This document shows positions 45,331 to 64,000 of a stretch of DNA of 64,000 nt, in pieces (position 1 is the stretch's first letter; each line of letters starts with the position of its first letter). Made by a program: the position numbers and the translations under genes. Source of the DNA: Bemisia tabaci (taxonomy: Eukaryota; Arthropoda; Insecta; Hemiptera; Aleyrodidae); assembly GCF_918797505.1 (NCBI RefSeq), contig NC_092795.1, positions 33,405,131 through 33,469,130 of the forward strand, in the 5' to 3' direction. The notes under the pieces are model-generated. The model was not told the origin of the DNA and did not search any database. It saw only the letters and a list, made by a program, of their open reading frames with translations.

Positions 45331-47598
45331 GTATTCGCAACATTAAAGAAAATGTTCTCCCTGCAATAAGGTCCCTTTTCCCTGGTCACAAATTTTTTTT
45401 TGGCAGGAATGGTGTTTGATAATGGACTAGTTAAAAGGCACTATTCTTAAGAAAGAACAAAGGAGATAATTTTATACTTTCATTTACTATAACTTCTTTA
45501 GTTTATACAGAGGATTAGTAATAATTTTATCACCATTTCTAAAATTAAAACTTAGAACATAATTCACTACAGCGCTTGAGTAATAGTAAACAAGAATATT
45601 TGATGAACTAATCTTACAAGTTTGACAAATATATTACACAAATCTGTTGTCAGCTAACATAGACGAAGGCTTGTTAAACGATATTTGAAACACGATAACT
45701 GCAATACATTTTTCACAGCCATTATAACGCGATAGAGAATTTAAGTAAAAAATAAAAACGTCTTCATCTTTACATAAAAAATCTCATTTTTCATTCATTT
45801 ACTTTTTCATTAAATATTACCATTTTTCCCCCTTTTTTTCAGTTTTCTTAAATTTTTTATACTGATAAGAGTGTACAAGTGAAAAAAATAAATCAACTAC
45901 CTACACATTTATTTACACTTTGTAAAATATGCATCATGAACACAAAATATATACTTGTCATAACGATATTATTAATTAGTAATATCAGAAAATGTACAGG
46001 TTTTATTAGTCTCAAAAATAAGTTAAAACAGTGATAAACAGAACTATCTTTCAAAACAGGCAAAAGCGTTTATTTACAGAGGTTCTAATACCGGCTTCAT
46101 ACAAGAAAGGGTTTTTTTTCTTGCAACCGGAAGTGGGAGGGGGAAAAAAGGATGAGAAATAAAGAATCAACAAGTGGCAATAAGAACCTCTGTGAGAAAC
46201 AGAGAAAAAAGGCTGGACGATCCAATATTTGAGCTAGAATAAAAAACTGGAGCCATTATAAAACGGTTCACAATTAGAGAGAAAACAACAGATGAATCTA
46301 ATGAGTGATGTTCCGTAATCAGAGAGTGACGACAATTAATCTGCAAAGAGCAAATGAGGCCAAAAGAGAAACTAAGAGACAAATCTGACAGAAGCTAAAA
46401 ATTAACGATGACCACTGAAAACTATGGCAAATGCCCGGTCAAGTACAGTCAATTCTTGTTTTAACACTTTCGAAGAGAATCGAAAATTGCACCTATTTTA
46501 AAAAAAATAAAGAGTCAGATAACTGCTGCTCCTTATAAAAAACATAGGATCTTTCAAAAATTCATGTTAAAAATCGTGGGATAGGTAGTCAGAGTTTACA
46601 ACGAGACTGATTTAACAGATGATGGAACATCACTCAATACATCAACCTGGCTTTTGCAAGCTGCTGCTCACGATAGAAGGAAATAAACAAGCATCAAAAC
46701 ACGCGCTGCGTGTTGCAAACAAGTACTATTACTAGAGAACAAAGCTAAATTATCAGTCGATTTTAAACCATCTTTTAAAAAGCACGGTTTCACAAGGCAC
46801 TAGGCAGACAATTCACTTTCACAATAGAGGAGGGGGAGAAGAAGGATATTTTTCAAACTTTTATAAGCCAACAGTGAGATCCCGTCACTGTGGCTGATCG
46901 CAGCAGAGAGCTAAATACCGGTGTCATTGCATTAACAAGAAAGAAATGAAAGGAATCGGCTGCTTAGAAAACACGGGACCCCTAATTTTGTATACAGACG
47001 ATGGATAAGGAAAACAACAAAAACGACAACAAGGCAAAACACAACAAAATAAAGACTACAATAGCATTAAACTATCAATCAAATGTAAATTAGGAAAACA
47101 GAGCGCCAAAAAGAAGAACGATTGTTCTGCTATATTGATGAATATTCTATTTCATGCAAATCTCAGCTATGAATGAGAGCCAACTTTTCGAAACTGTGTT
47201 GCTAAATTCAAAATCAATTTGTAATTATTAGAAGCCCGATCAAGAGGGTAATACAGGAGCATCTGAAATTTCATGCAATTCATTTCGGGATCCTATTGCA
47301 GATGAGCTGGCCTTAAATGTATCCCAGGAGTTGCAAGAAAAACTGCGATGAATTTTCAGTTTAATGCAAAAATGTCATTACTACTTGCTTATGAATTCAA
47401 AGAATTGCTTACAATTTGCACCCAAAAAAAAAAAGAAAGAAAGAAAAAAAAAGAGCAGGATTTGTTGGTAAAATATATTGAATTTGATACTGCATTAAAT
47501 TCCTTTCTTAAATGCAAAAGGCAAATCCTCATTTAATTCCTTTGGTTTTCAGGTTTTTCACTGCACATAACTTTTAAAACTCACAAAGAAGGACTAAT

Positions 47599-47855
47599 CT
47601 GCCATGCTAAGGAAATACTCCGTATAAATCTTTAAAAGCTGCCAAACTTTCCTCAATAAAATGATCATTTCTGAGAAAGAATATGATTATTATTCCTTCA
47701 AATTGTCAGGTACTTGCGATTAAAATGCAAACCAAATTTTCTGAAAAATTAGAACAAATATACTTCAAAGTTATTCAGAAAATTCGAATTTTATCATAGA
47801 AAATTTGGAAATGTCCAAAGGTTCAGACAGCGTGGCGTTTTCCTTAGCATGGCAG
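47599..47855. mobile_element. MITE with TGCTAAGGAA ends (copy 3)
   Basis: Begins CTGCCATGCTAAGGAAATAC and ends GGCGTTTTCCTTAGCATGGCAG; same family as 24159-24425 and 28407-28892. Confidence 0.75.
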
Positions 47856-50800
47856 TGTTGCCTCATTTCCTTCACAAGACTCAAATGCAGAGATGTTTGA
47901 TCCCACTGCTGGGATACATTCAAGACCGATGAGACCACAATCAAACCTCAGGGTGAATCAAAGTAAAAGCTCCTGACAATCTTCTAATTTTTCAATTTTA
48001 CTTGGCTTCTAATGCTCTAAAATCAACTTAAACAATGAACTTCGATTAAATGATAAACAAGTCCCTCAACGAACAAAAATTTCAGTTCTATATGGAGCTT
48101 GAGATAAAGATAAGAATTGTTAAAATGGTAGCGTAAATTAAGAATCAAAAGAAAAAGTTGTTAAGTTTAAACAGCAAATGTTCAGATTCAGAAGTCTTGC
48201 TTTGCAGAGCTTAATGCGAAACAGCAAATGTTCAGATTCAGAAGTCTTGCTTTGCAGAGCTTAATGCGAAACAGCAAATGTAGAACTAATCTTGTAGTAG
48301 TTGCGGTTATTTCTAGAATGTAATGAGAGAATATTGACAGATGAAAAGATAAGGAAGAAAAGAAAGGAAGAGAGAAAAGAAAAAATGAGAACCTTCGATC
48401 GAGTAAAGAGGATAAAGAATGAAGAGATGAAAATATTTAATTTTTGGTTTCAGGCAGTTGCATCAACAAATCACAAGAGTGATAATCCTCTTATCTTTCG
48501 AGAAAATCTTGACTGAGTTACAATGATGCTTTAAAAGATTGAACTATTAAGAGACTGAAAAATTTAAACACCGTTGAGAGCCAGGCTAGCAATAAAAGAC
48601 AGCTTTGGGAAAAATTACAAAAAATGACCACTTTTGAAAAGTTTGAAGTAGAAGCAGAAAAGAATTTCGACTTGGGAACTGCCTCCAATAGTGATATCTA
48701 AATGTGATGGACATTTTTAAATGCCGTAGTCTGCAGATAAAAAAAAGTTAAATAAAATAATTGTTAAACAAATACACTAATCAACTAACTTAAAATTAAT
48801 TTGGCTTCAGCATAGTTCCGTGGCGAGCAGTTGGAGATGTCCATGATGTCATACTTAACTGTCATTGAACGATTCAGTCGCCAGCTTCGAATTGCGATTC
48901 AAACCACTATTCTTTCATTAATCAAGCAGGCTAAATCTTCTATCATATAATTCGCATTTAGATAAGAAAAAATAAATGTTCAACTGTTCTTCCTCAACCT
49001 TGAATAACATCTGCTACCCTTTGAACTTGGAAGCAGTGAAACTTCAACAAATTGACAGGGGTACAAATATTTTTGATTGAAAAAATATTGTAATGATCAG
49101 ATGACACGATCATGCTTCGCTGATCAACCACTTAAGAAAAGTTTTCTTTTCACGAAATATAGATGCACACGAAAGAGTTTTTGATAATTCAGACTCAAAG
49201 TTTGTGCTTCTTTTAAAATTTTCTTCTACTCTACTTAGTAGTTACTCAACAGCATCAATACAAGATGAACCGATATCTTTTCATTTCTTTCCAGTTCACA
49301 CAACAAACGAAGAAAATTCCAATGGATTAGTACCTCTGAATGCTCGCCACAGAATTACAATACAATATTAGCAATTCTTATAAATTAGGCTAAAAAATTA
49401 CGAGGGGAAGAAGGGAAGAGAAGATACTTTTGGCAGAAGGTGCAAAGAAAGCAAAGCAAGAGGAAGAAAATCAGGGCCGAACTGATGGTAGTGTAACAAA
49501 AAGGGTCGATCCTAGAGACGCAATTTTTAAGTGCATGTGACTGTAACAAAGGATTTACATACAGTAACACTACCAATTTAGCCGATGTAAATATATCCTT
49601 TTTGGCCCATTGGAAATATGATTGAAGGTGATAGCTTCATTCAAAAATTTTCTGCCTCCTTGCGCAACATACAGAATGCTCGCAGATGATATTGTCCTAC
49701 TTTGTCGATAAGCTTTGCAACGTCTGTCAAAAAAACAGATGAATATTGACACAACAGTAGTTTCTGCTTGAAAAATCTGATAAATTCACAAAAATACGCT
49801 CATAAATTATGATTTTCTGTGTTGATGGGTTATGGGAAGCAGGGCAAAAACCGATGGGGAAAACTCATTCAAAAACTGGCAATATCAGTTTTTTTAGCCT
49901 ACTTGGTGTGAATGATTAAAACATATGTTGCAGAAATATTTTACACTTAAAGAAAACAATGATATAAAGAATCCTAGGAAAAAAATAATTATAATTTATC
50001 TTTGAAAGAGAAAACAACGAGAAACTTCCGACTATCTAAATGACTAAAATTTGAAAGTTTCATTTTCGGCAGTAGTGAAGGTAAAAACATGCATCTGTTT
50101 TTATACGTCTTCAAAAAATAGTACGGAATAAAATCTTCACCATTTTAGAATTGCTTGGATTTACAAAAAGTTGACATATTCCTAAGTTTATATGATAAAG
50201 TTTGAATTTAAGTTTCAGACCAAAAATCAAGCAAACGGTAAAAAATTATTGGAAAAACTTTTCACAAAAAGAAGAGGAGAACAACTCCCAGAAAAAAGTG
50301 GTTGACTTTGAATTTTCAACAGCCTAGAGCAACACTTTTATAAAAATGATTTGGAAGATAAACTTACAGCTCCCGCTGGGAGACTATACAGACACAATTA
50401 ACAAATTAAATAATCCTCAATAAACCCTCAATATTGATTGTTTTTATTTATCACTTATGCCACTTTAAATTAGATGTTTATTAGACGAGTGCAGAGTTTT
50501 CAGGGAGCTATGAAACATGCTTACAGCATAGATATAACTGATTCAATCAGGTTTTGTGATGGTCCACAGGCGAACGGATGTCGGGGCAAAAAGACTCAAG
50601 ATAACAACGGCACCACTGCTTTGAGGAATGACATTCAAATAATTAGGTATTTAGTTGGAAACAAAGAAGTGTTGCTGTTTTCTTTCTTCCTTTTCCCTCT
50701 TCTCTTTTCTTTTGATTTTGAACAGCTTATGAGAGGGCAACATTTAAGGATGCAATAAAAAACAGTGTTTTTCGCCATTTTTTGGGAAAAAACAGAAATA

Positions 50801-52984
50801 TGTCCCCCGGGGCACACTGCAGTTGTTGCACAGAAATTGTTACATCAGGATTTCCCTTTTGCAATCAAAATTAAGCCCAGCTCCCACAGCACAAAACAAC
50901 TTCCAACAAAATACGATTACTGCTTTCTTCAGAAACTGTTCTGAGTGATGCTTCCGGACAAAATATGTCTCACTTTGACACAAGTCACATTAATAAGTTG
51001 AAAAGATCGAGGGGTATGATGGTTTGAGGTTTACAGTTCAATGAATGTGGTTTTAGGAAAACACTATTTAAAATTTTAGGCTGCCTTTGGAACTAAAAAA
51101 TGATGCCTTTAAAGAAACTCATGGCCTTCAATGGATACAGAAGGGAATTTTAAACAGAATGGTAATTATTTTTAACGATACTGGAGTGTTTCCGGCTCAA
51201 AACTCAGTATTCAATTTTCGCTAACTTGAAAAGCATTGTCCTCTGAAAATTTGGCTTCCATGAACTCCGGCCCCTCAGCCTGTAGACCATCATATTCGAT
51301 TGCTCAATCAAATTCAAGCTCATAAAAAGCTACATTTCATTTGTGATAAAACTGCATTCAGACAAGATTTCTTACCAATTGGATACATGAGTTGTCAGAA
51401 GTTACAAAGTTATTACCGATTTCTATAATAAAATATTAAATTTTTAAATAATTTATAAAAGTAGATTTAAAAATCATCAATCAAAAAGCATTAAATAGAT
51501 GTACAGTTTCGGATATGGGAAATTGGTCCTGAATTGTAAATGTCAAAAATTATTACATTTAAAACAAATGGGCTTTATAATGAAACCCAAGTACACCAAA
51601 GTTATTGATTCTATATTTGCAATGATGACGAGTATGCTACGTCAAAATAAAATAACGCTCAAAATTCAAGGCACAAGGTTTACTAGTTTGTGGTCTGCTG
51701 TCATAAAGCTCCAAAAATTTGAATTTAACTTTTTATTAGTAGGATAGCTGAATTTTAACATAAAATGGTATCAAAGGGGATAGAAAGTGCAGTCTTCAGC
51801 TTAGTTAAAATCGAAAGGCACAAAACAAGAACAAAAGATTGTAAGGACTTCATATCAAACGCTACTGGAGCGCCAAAGAAGACAATCGGTCAGCAGAACA
51901 GAATATCGTAGACTAAATAAATACACAACAGTATAGAAAAGAAGCCAAGAATTCTTGAGACTTGCGTTGGCAATATTGATATTGAGTAAAATAGTTACAA
52001 ATTTCAGTAAGTTAAGGCACTATTAGGTTGCAAAAATGGATGAAAAATAAAGAGTACAGTAAAAAATAATTTGCTAGATCTATGGAGAGATTCTTTGGGG
52101 ATAATGCGAAAAAAAGGATGATCTTCCAATGAGAATGGTCAGACTCATCAGAAAAATTTACATGCGTGAGACACATGACTCGCGAGGTTATTATTAATAG
52201 AAAAATGAGTGAGCTGTAAAGAGGGTGAGAATTCTACAGTGATTTGACTTGGATAATTAAGATGGCAGTTTTCTTGATTAATTTGCCCAGAATAAGTTTT
52301 TTTTAAAAGGCCACTACAATTAATTCCGTTTATTATGGGAAGATAAAACACATTGCTCTGTTCAAGGATGGTTGTTAACATTTCATTTGGCGGCCCTTAG
52401 GGTAAATAAAATAACCTTGAAGTGTGAAGAGAAATCAATGAAATTTCTAAAAATATTCCTTCCTCACTTCATGGGTATCTGATTAACATAAAGCCGGCAC
52501 TTTGAATTGTTGTCAATTATAAAAGTTAAGGTACAGATTTATACCCTGAAATTCATGAAACAGGAGGAAAAATTTTGAAAATTTTAGGACAATAATGTCC
52601 AAACTATTATTTCATCATATAGCAACTGTGTTTGATTAAAAGTAGTAGTCAGACAATACAACTGCCTGGGCATGAGACGTAATTAACAGAAAACCGCGTA
52701 GTAGCTTGTGGATTTGTGTTTGATAAAATTGGCAAACACCGAAAAGACACGGTAGGCAAATTTTTCAATTTAACATTGCTATTTCCCCACCGTTTGAAAA
52801 ATGATAGGAGAAAAATAGAAGAAGAAGATAAATAAACACAAACAGTAATGAACAAATAAATAAAATAAACTCTGAAAAATACAGATAAACTGTACACGAA
52901 TGAAAGCCAAATATAACTTGGCATGGCCGTAAAATATTCACTTATTTGCTTCCAAGAAGCTGAAAATCACAGAAAAGAAAAGGG
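47856..52984. other. AT-rich intergenic DNA
   Basis: No gene or further transposon recognised apart from the 50-bp duplication listed. Part may be a long wts 3' UTR, but nothing in the sequence proves it. Confidence 0.4.
48171..48280 (+). repeat. Exact 50-bp tandem duplication
   Basis: Two identical 50-bp copies (48171-48220, 48221-48270) beginning ACAGCAAATGTTCAGATTCA, plus 10 bases of a third. Confidence 0.95.
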
Positions 52985-53507
52985 GGTATTAGTCGGGGAG
53001 AAATACGGTTTGACTCGGAACAAATTGCATAACAAACTTTACTGACGTAAAGTCATCAGTACGTCCTCCTGAACAACATCCTAAAAAGTTTACCATGGTC
53101 CGACCCCGGAGCACCCCCCAAAATGCCTAAAACTCAAAATGGCGGCCATAATAAGACCATATGGGATTGCGGTATTTTAAAATGCTCCTATAGTGTCATG
53201 TGGGGTATCATTTCCTATGTAATTTTTTGACTTCATATTGGAAATCTGCGACCAGAATTACATAGAAAATGATACCCCACATGACACTATAGGAACATTT
53301 TAAAATACCGAAATCCCATGCGGTCTCATTACGGCCACCATTTTGAGTTTCAGGCATTTTGGGGGGTGTTCCGGGGTCGGACCATGGTAAAATTTTAGGA
53401 TGTGGTTCAGGAGAACCTACTGATGACATTTACATAGGAAAAGTTTGTTGCGCGATTTGTTCCGGGTCAAACCCTTTTATTTTTGTATTTCTCCCTGACT
53501 ATATACC
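52985..53507. mobile_element. Palindromic element, ~523 bp
   Basis: The arms include GGAGAAATAC, TTTGACTCGGAACAAAT, CTCCTGAACAACATCCTAAA, ACCATGGTCCGACCCCGG and TACCCCACATGACACTATAG in inverted copies, leaving a loop of about 35 bases near 53240. The inner arms are nearly identical, the outer arms more diverged. No coding; superfamily not assigned. Confidence 0.82.
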
Positions 53508-54467
53508 ACTCGCAGCAGCTCTGCCGGCCCTTTCTAAAAGGACGCGAACCAGAACCACCAGAAGCAACATTAACGACAAAACACTGACATAAAGCCACTG
53601 ATTAAGGATGCAGAGCTTGATGGAGACTTAAAATTTTGGGAAATGCTAAGCAGGATAAGATTCCAAGACCCACAGCCCACATTCGTCAAGTGGAGCAAGA
53701 TTCTACTATGTAAATAAGATGGAATTGTGATGGTGTGAATGCTAACATTTGCAATTGTGAGGATTTTTTCACATCAATTTAGGGAAACAAGTTGCACATT
53801 GTTTAGGAAGAACGGCAGGTTGATTATTGAAATTGTGGGTTTGTGTGGTGGATGAGACCAGATTAGCTTTGTCACTAGTTGGAGATGTTGGCTGTGTTGT
53901 CAACAATCAGACATTGGGCAACCCCATTGCTATCTTAAAACAGGCCAAATACTCAACTGGTTATCAGCCAGCAGGAGGTGCTGTTGGCTAGTTGATTTTT
54001 TGACCCAATACAGGGTACAGGATGTGGTCGCTCATCGTCCAATCAACATGGCCAATCTTCATCATATTCCAGTCTCATCGATCAGACAAACTCGTTATTT
54101 CAATACTCAGATTGAAGGATTATTTGACAAAAACACATCATTGATAAAATCTAATTGTGACACTTGCTGATTTTGTGCCTGCCAAATTCCATGTACAAAT
54201 ATTTAAACATATACCAGATGGCATTGATAAAAAATGTTAAAATAATCAAATATTTTATCACTTAAATTGCTGGAAATAAACATGGATATCAAACGAGCAA
54301 CAAAATCTGATATGCTTACTTTTTATTTCTGTCCGCAATGCAGAGACAATGTGTAAAAACTGCAAAATATTTAAAGAAAATACATCTTGAATAGCATTTG
54401 GATTGCGACAAGCAAATAAAAATTGCTTGTGAGAATGACTACTTGAATATTATCATTGCCTATGCAC
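53508..54467. other. Intergenic DNA downstream of wts
   Basis: No gene recognised. Confidence 0.4.
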
Positions 54468-54473
54468 TTTATT
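54468..54473 (-). terminator. Possible polyadenylation signal of wts
   Basis: AATAAA on the minus strand, about 235 bases after the wts stop codon. Another is at 54322-54327. The assignment is tentative. Confidence 0.35.
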
Positions 54474-54707
54474 TCTATGTAGTAGATTCAGAATCTTCCC
54501 AAGGTCGAGAGTCCACAAAGTTCATGACTTAGTCGAGAAACTCATGAATTGTCATCCTATCAGATTAGGCTCTGCATCCTGCGCAGTGTTGCCAAACAGA
54601 CTAAAAGCAACAAAGTCAACATTCGAGATTAGACTTGGATACTTTCTGCTCCTTGCGGCAAAACTGCGGTGCAGAAAAACTCAGCTTTAAGCTCCGAACA
54701 GTCATTA

Positions 54708-61617
<6,910 letters not shown>

Positions 61618-63099
61618 CTGCAAACAGAAGGTACGATAGATTAAGTATCAGAGAAACTGAACAAACAAAACAGCAACAACAATTTTATAATTTAAATTTT
61701 TCTAAGGCTTCGAGTTAGAGAGATCAAGTCGATGTGAGAGAGCTAAATGTCTAGAAGTCCTAATGCTTCTAGAGCATCCTCTCTTCTAATCATTGCCAAG
61801 TATTTTTTTTTGCTGCAGGTAAGCAACCTGCCTTGTACATTGGTTCTCCATTTGGATCCCACCATAAGTCAAGTTTATTGAAAGAAGACCCCTTTTGGAG
61901 GTAAAACAAAGGAGGAGAGAAAAAGTAATTGCGATGGTGTCACTCAAAATACGATCTGTAAAAAAAAAAAAAAAAAAAAAAAAATAATAATAAAATAATA
62001 AAATAGAAGGTGGAAAAACAGTGACAACATAGGACTTATGATATCTCTGGGTGATACCTTTAGATATCAGCCACGTTTTCCACCGACTTTATGCCCTAAA
62101 AGCCGGAAATCACATTGATTCTTTACCAGCACCCACCAGTTATTTTTAAAAAATGTGATTATTTATTTATTTTTTAAACAAACGTTGCAGCTCCGACTTC
62201 CCCTTCTTATTAAAAAAAAACTAGATTTTACGAAAGCGCTAGCAAAAAACCAAGGTCATTTTCGGCAGAATACGGTAAAAGACGGTCGAGTAAAGCTGAA
62301 TGTTTCACAGCGTCATTTGACGTCATGAAAATCGTAAATATATATTTCCATCTGAGACGAAGACGGTGCCGCGCTGCGGCGGCGGTGCGTTGCCGACGAC
62401 CGATAAGCCGACTTCCGAACACTCGAAATGATTTCAACTACTAATTGTGAGACGCCATGACGTAAGACTGACGTATGTCGGCGTTCGATAGACTAATAAC
62501 GCCAGCGTCGAGAGCAGACGATGCATCCGGGACTGCTACGTCAAACGGTCGCTCTTTAACTCTTAAGGACGTCACGGCATCGAATAGACGTCATTCCGAT
62601 AAGGTATGACGTCTTCACATGGTTTCCGGAATGATTTGCAGGAGCCGAGTATGTTATATCTCGCGCCTAGAATATATATTAGAGTAATGAAATTCCAAAA
62701 ATTTTGAATCATAATTTCACACGTTTTGATTCAGTTTTTCTTTTGAAAATTGGACGAAATTGATTAAATAATCGATAAAATTTAGACTAGAGTGGCGACA
62801 GAAATTAATAATAGGAATTCTTTGACTTTTCCAGGTTTTTCTTGATTAATTTCACGAAATTTTCAGACTTTCAAGACGAGACGGAGCGAAAAACTTCAAT
62901 TTGCCCGATCTAGGAAGAGGGAAAAACTGTAGTTGTTAGACACGGCACAAAAAATTACCACTTCCGTAAACCCGAAAATTTTCCATGATTTATTTATGTG
63001 TCATTTCCCCCCCCCCCTCCCTTTTTGAGGACTGTGGCTACCCTACTAGAGAAGTTACAAGTAAAAATTAGTCTCAGGAGGAAAGGAGAGGTATGGGGG
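61618..63099. other. wts upstream/intronic DNA
   Basis: Simple A-run at 61960-61983; otherwise AT-rich, with a CpG- and GACGTC-rich section at about 62310-62640. No wts first exon could be identified, so it may lie beyond the window. Confidence 0.4.
62318..62615. promoter_or_regulatory. Cluster of CRE/ATF-like sites
   Basis: Full TGACGTCA at 62318-62325, then TGACGTAA (62458), TGACGTAT (62470), TACGTCAA (62537), GACGTCAC (62568), GACGTCAT (62588) and TGACGTCT (62608), all within 300 bases. This density suggests a regulatory region upstream of wts, but a repeat origin is possible because related motifs fill the palindrome centre. Confidence 0.4.
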
Positions 63100-63267
63100 C
63101 AGTGGCGTGGCGTGCTTTTCGATCTATCGATATTTACCCATTTGAAGCTGTGGTAAATAATCGATTATTAAGGTGTTCGCTGCGAACACCCTCTTTATCG
63201 ATACTTTTCCATTGGTTTAAATTGCTAATCAATCGATATATTGCAAAGCACGCCACGCTAAGTACTG
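63100..63267. mobile_element. hAT-type MITE (copy 2) with 8-bp target duplication
   Basis: The ends are CAGTGGCGTGGCGTGC and GCACGCCACGCTAAGTACTG. It is flanked by perfect 8-bp repeats TATGGGGG at 63092-63099 and 63268-63275. The interior folds back, with CGATCTATCGAT and ATCGATATATTG. Same family as 27767-27932. Confidence 0.88.
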
Positions 63268-63275
63268 TATGGGGG

Positions 63276-63856
63276 CAAGGCGGAAGGGGAGAAAAATAAA
63301 CGATGAAAAAAATCCCAAAAACCCACCGCTCAAGCTCGCCGCGGCATCAACTTGCTCAAAAAACTGCGAAAAACAGATCATCATTAAAAAAAAAAAAAAA
63401 TACGTTTGTGTTAGCAAGAAGGCAAGAAAGACCGTAAAGAGAGACGTGGCAACAGTGGGAGCGGAGTCATCCAGTTCCTTGACCTTGACCCATTTTGCAG
63501 GCGATGCCGATGCCTACCCGTCCGAAACGCATCTTTCTCTTCCTTGGTATAAATTACCACCTTCCCGCCCCCCTAAACCCCACGCCCCCCCCCCCTCTCT
63601 CTGGCGCCACCGGGCCGGCTCCCCTGATCCTTGCCGCCTCGCCAAATATCTTCCGTCACATCTCTCCCTCCCCGTAAAGTTACATCTCTCCGCAGCTCCT
63701 ACGCCTGCCCCTGTCGACGCAACAACGGGTTTTCATGGGATTTTCGCAATAAATCGCTATTAAAAATTAAAGGCACCACCGAATAGACATATTTCATGCT
63801 CGCCGATGTGCGTTAGGAACAATAGTTGCTTTGAATATTGTCAAATTCAACTCATA
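63276..63856. other. Intergenic/intronic DNA, nothing recognised
   Basis: A C/T-rich patch around 63560-63700; the frame at 63269-63763 is low-complexity and not a credible gene. Confidence 0.4.
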
Positions 63857-64000
63857 CAGGGTGTCTACTAAAACAGGCAGGCCAAAAATCGGTACAATAC
63901 ATTCCTAAGAAATTCAGTACCTCCTCAACAGAGAAATTCAGTATTTCTTCAGTCCCTTCAAATTGACGAAATTCGAAAAATTTCAAAAATGTGAATTTCT
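63857..64000. mobile_element. MITE, CAGGGTGTCTACT end (copy 3, cut by window edge)
   Basis: Begins CAGGGTGTCTACTAAAACAG and shows the family's AATTCAGTACCTCC interior; it runs off the right edge. Confidence 0.85.

Larger units (their letters stand above)
43595..47598. other. AT-rich intergenic DNA
   Basis: No gene supported. The 124-codon frame at 44313-44687 is Phe/Leu/Lys-rich low-complexity sequence. The listed hairpin and tandem duplication lie in this stretch. Confidence 0.4.

Noticed and set aside
62228..62437. Minus-strand 69-codon frame as the missing first exon of wts
   Set aside because: No similarity to LATS N-termini and no donor in the phase needed for the UBA exon.

Overview
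The window is AT-rich, intron-rich animal DNA, most likely from an insect. Three things point there: a clear Warts/LATS kinase gene, a gene with a single insect-type CBM14 chitin-binding domain, and a short CCTAA (TTAGG) run. The mix of small inverted-repeat transposons suggests a hemipteran-like genome, but the species is a guess.

Region 1 (1-15614) is a near-perfect giant palindrome with arms of about 7.8 kb and almost no spacer at its axis (about 7802). Each arm holds, from outside in: a short unique end; a ~60-bp module; a 102-bp minisatellite (array A); a unique spacer; a second copy of the module; a ~125-bp minisatellite of about 35 copies (array B); and an inner domain with a hairpin, a tRNA-like piece and TGACGTCA-bearing repeats. 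This resembles a very large foldback (FB/Galileo-like) element. The window starts exactly at one arm position, so the true outer end is not visible. Variants specific to one arm but shared by duplicated blocks within it argue against a simple read-foldback artefact.

Region 2 (15.6-28.9 kb) has no intact gene that I can support. It holds a ~290-bp tandem array, a decayed unrecognised reading frame (17.35-18.0 kb), and many non-autonomous DNA transposons. These include a 1-kb palindromic element with TA target duplications, two interior types of a family with CAGGGTGTCTA ends, a ~228-bp palindromic MITE family (four copies), and a hAT-type MITE with a perfect 8-bp duplication.

Region 3 (29.0-33.2 kb, + strand) is a four-exon (5'-incomplete) gene for a proline/tyrosine-rich protein with an 11-residue repeat and a C-terminal CBM14 domain. 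Two of its introns carry the same MITE family.

Region 4 (35.7-43.24 kb, - strand) is a compact eight-exon gene for a ~246-residue RING / B-box1 / B-box2 protein, convergent with the chitin-binding gene. All its splice phases agree. Its introns hold a LINE 3' fragment and a foldback MITE.

Region 5 (43.3-54.5 kb) is AT-rich, with small tandem duplications and MITEs but no supported gene.

Region 6 (54.5-61.62 kb, - strand) is the Hippo-pathway kinase Warts (LATS). Six exons are visible, from the UBA domain to the stop codon (949 residues decoded); the first exon(s) are missing. A cluster of CRE-like GACGTC motifs lies upstream (62.3-62.6 kb). The right edge has another hAT MITE and a truncated CAGGGTGTCTA element.
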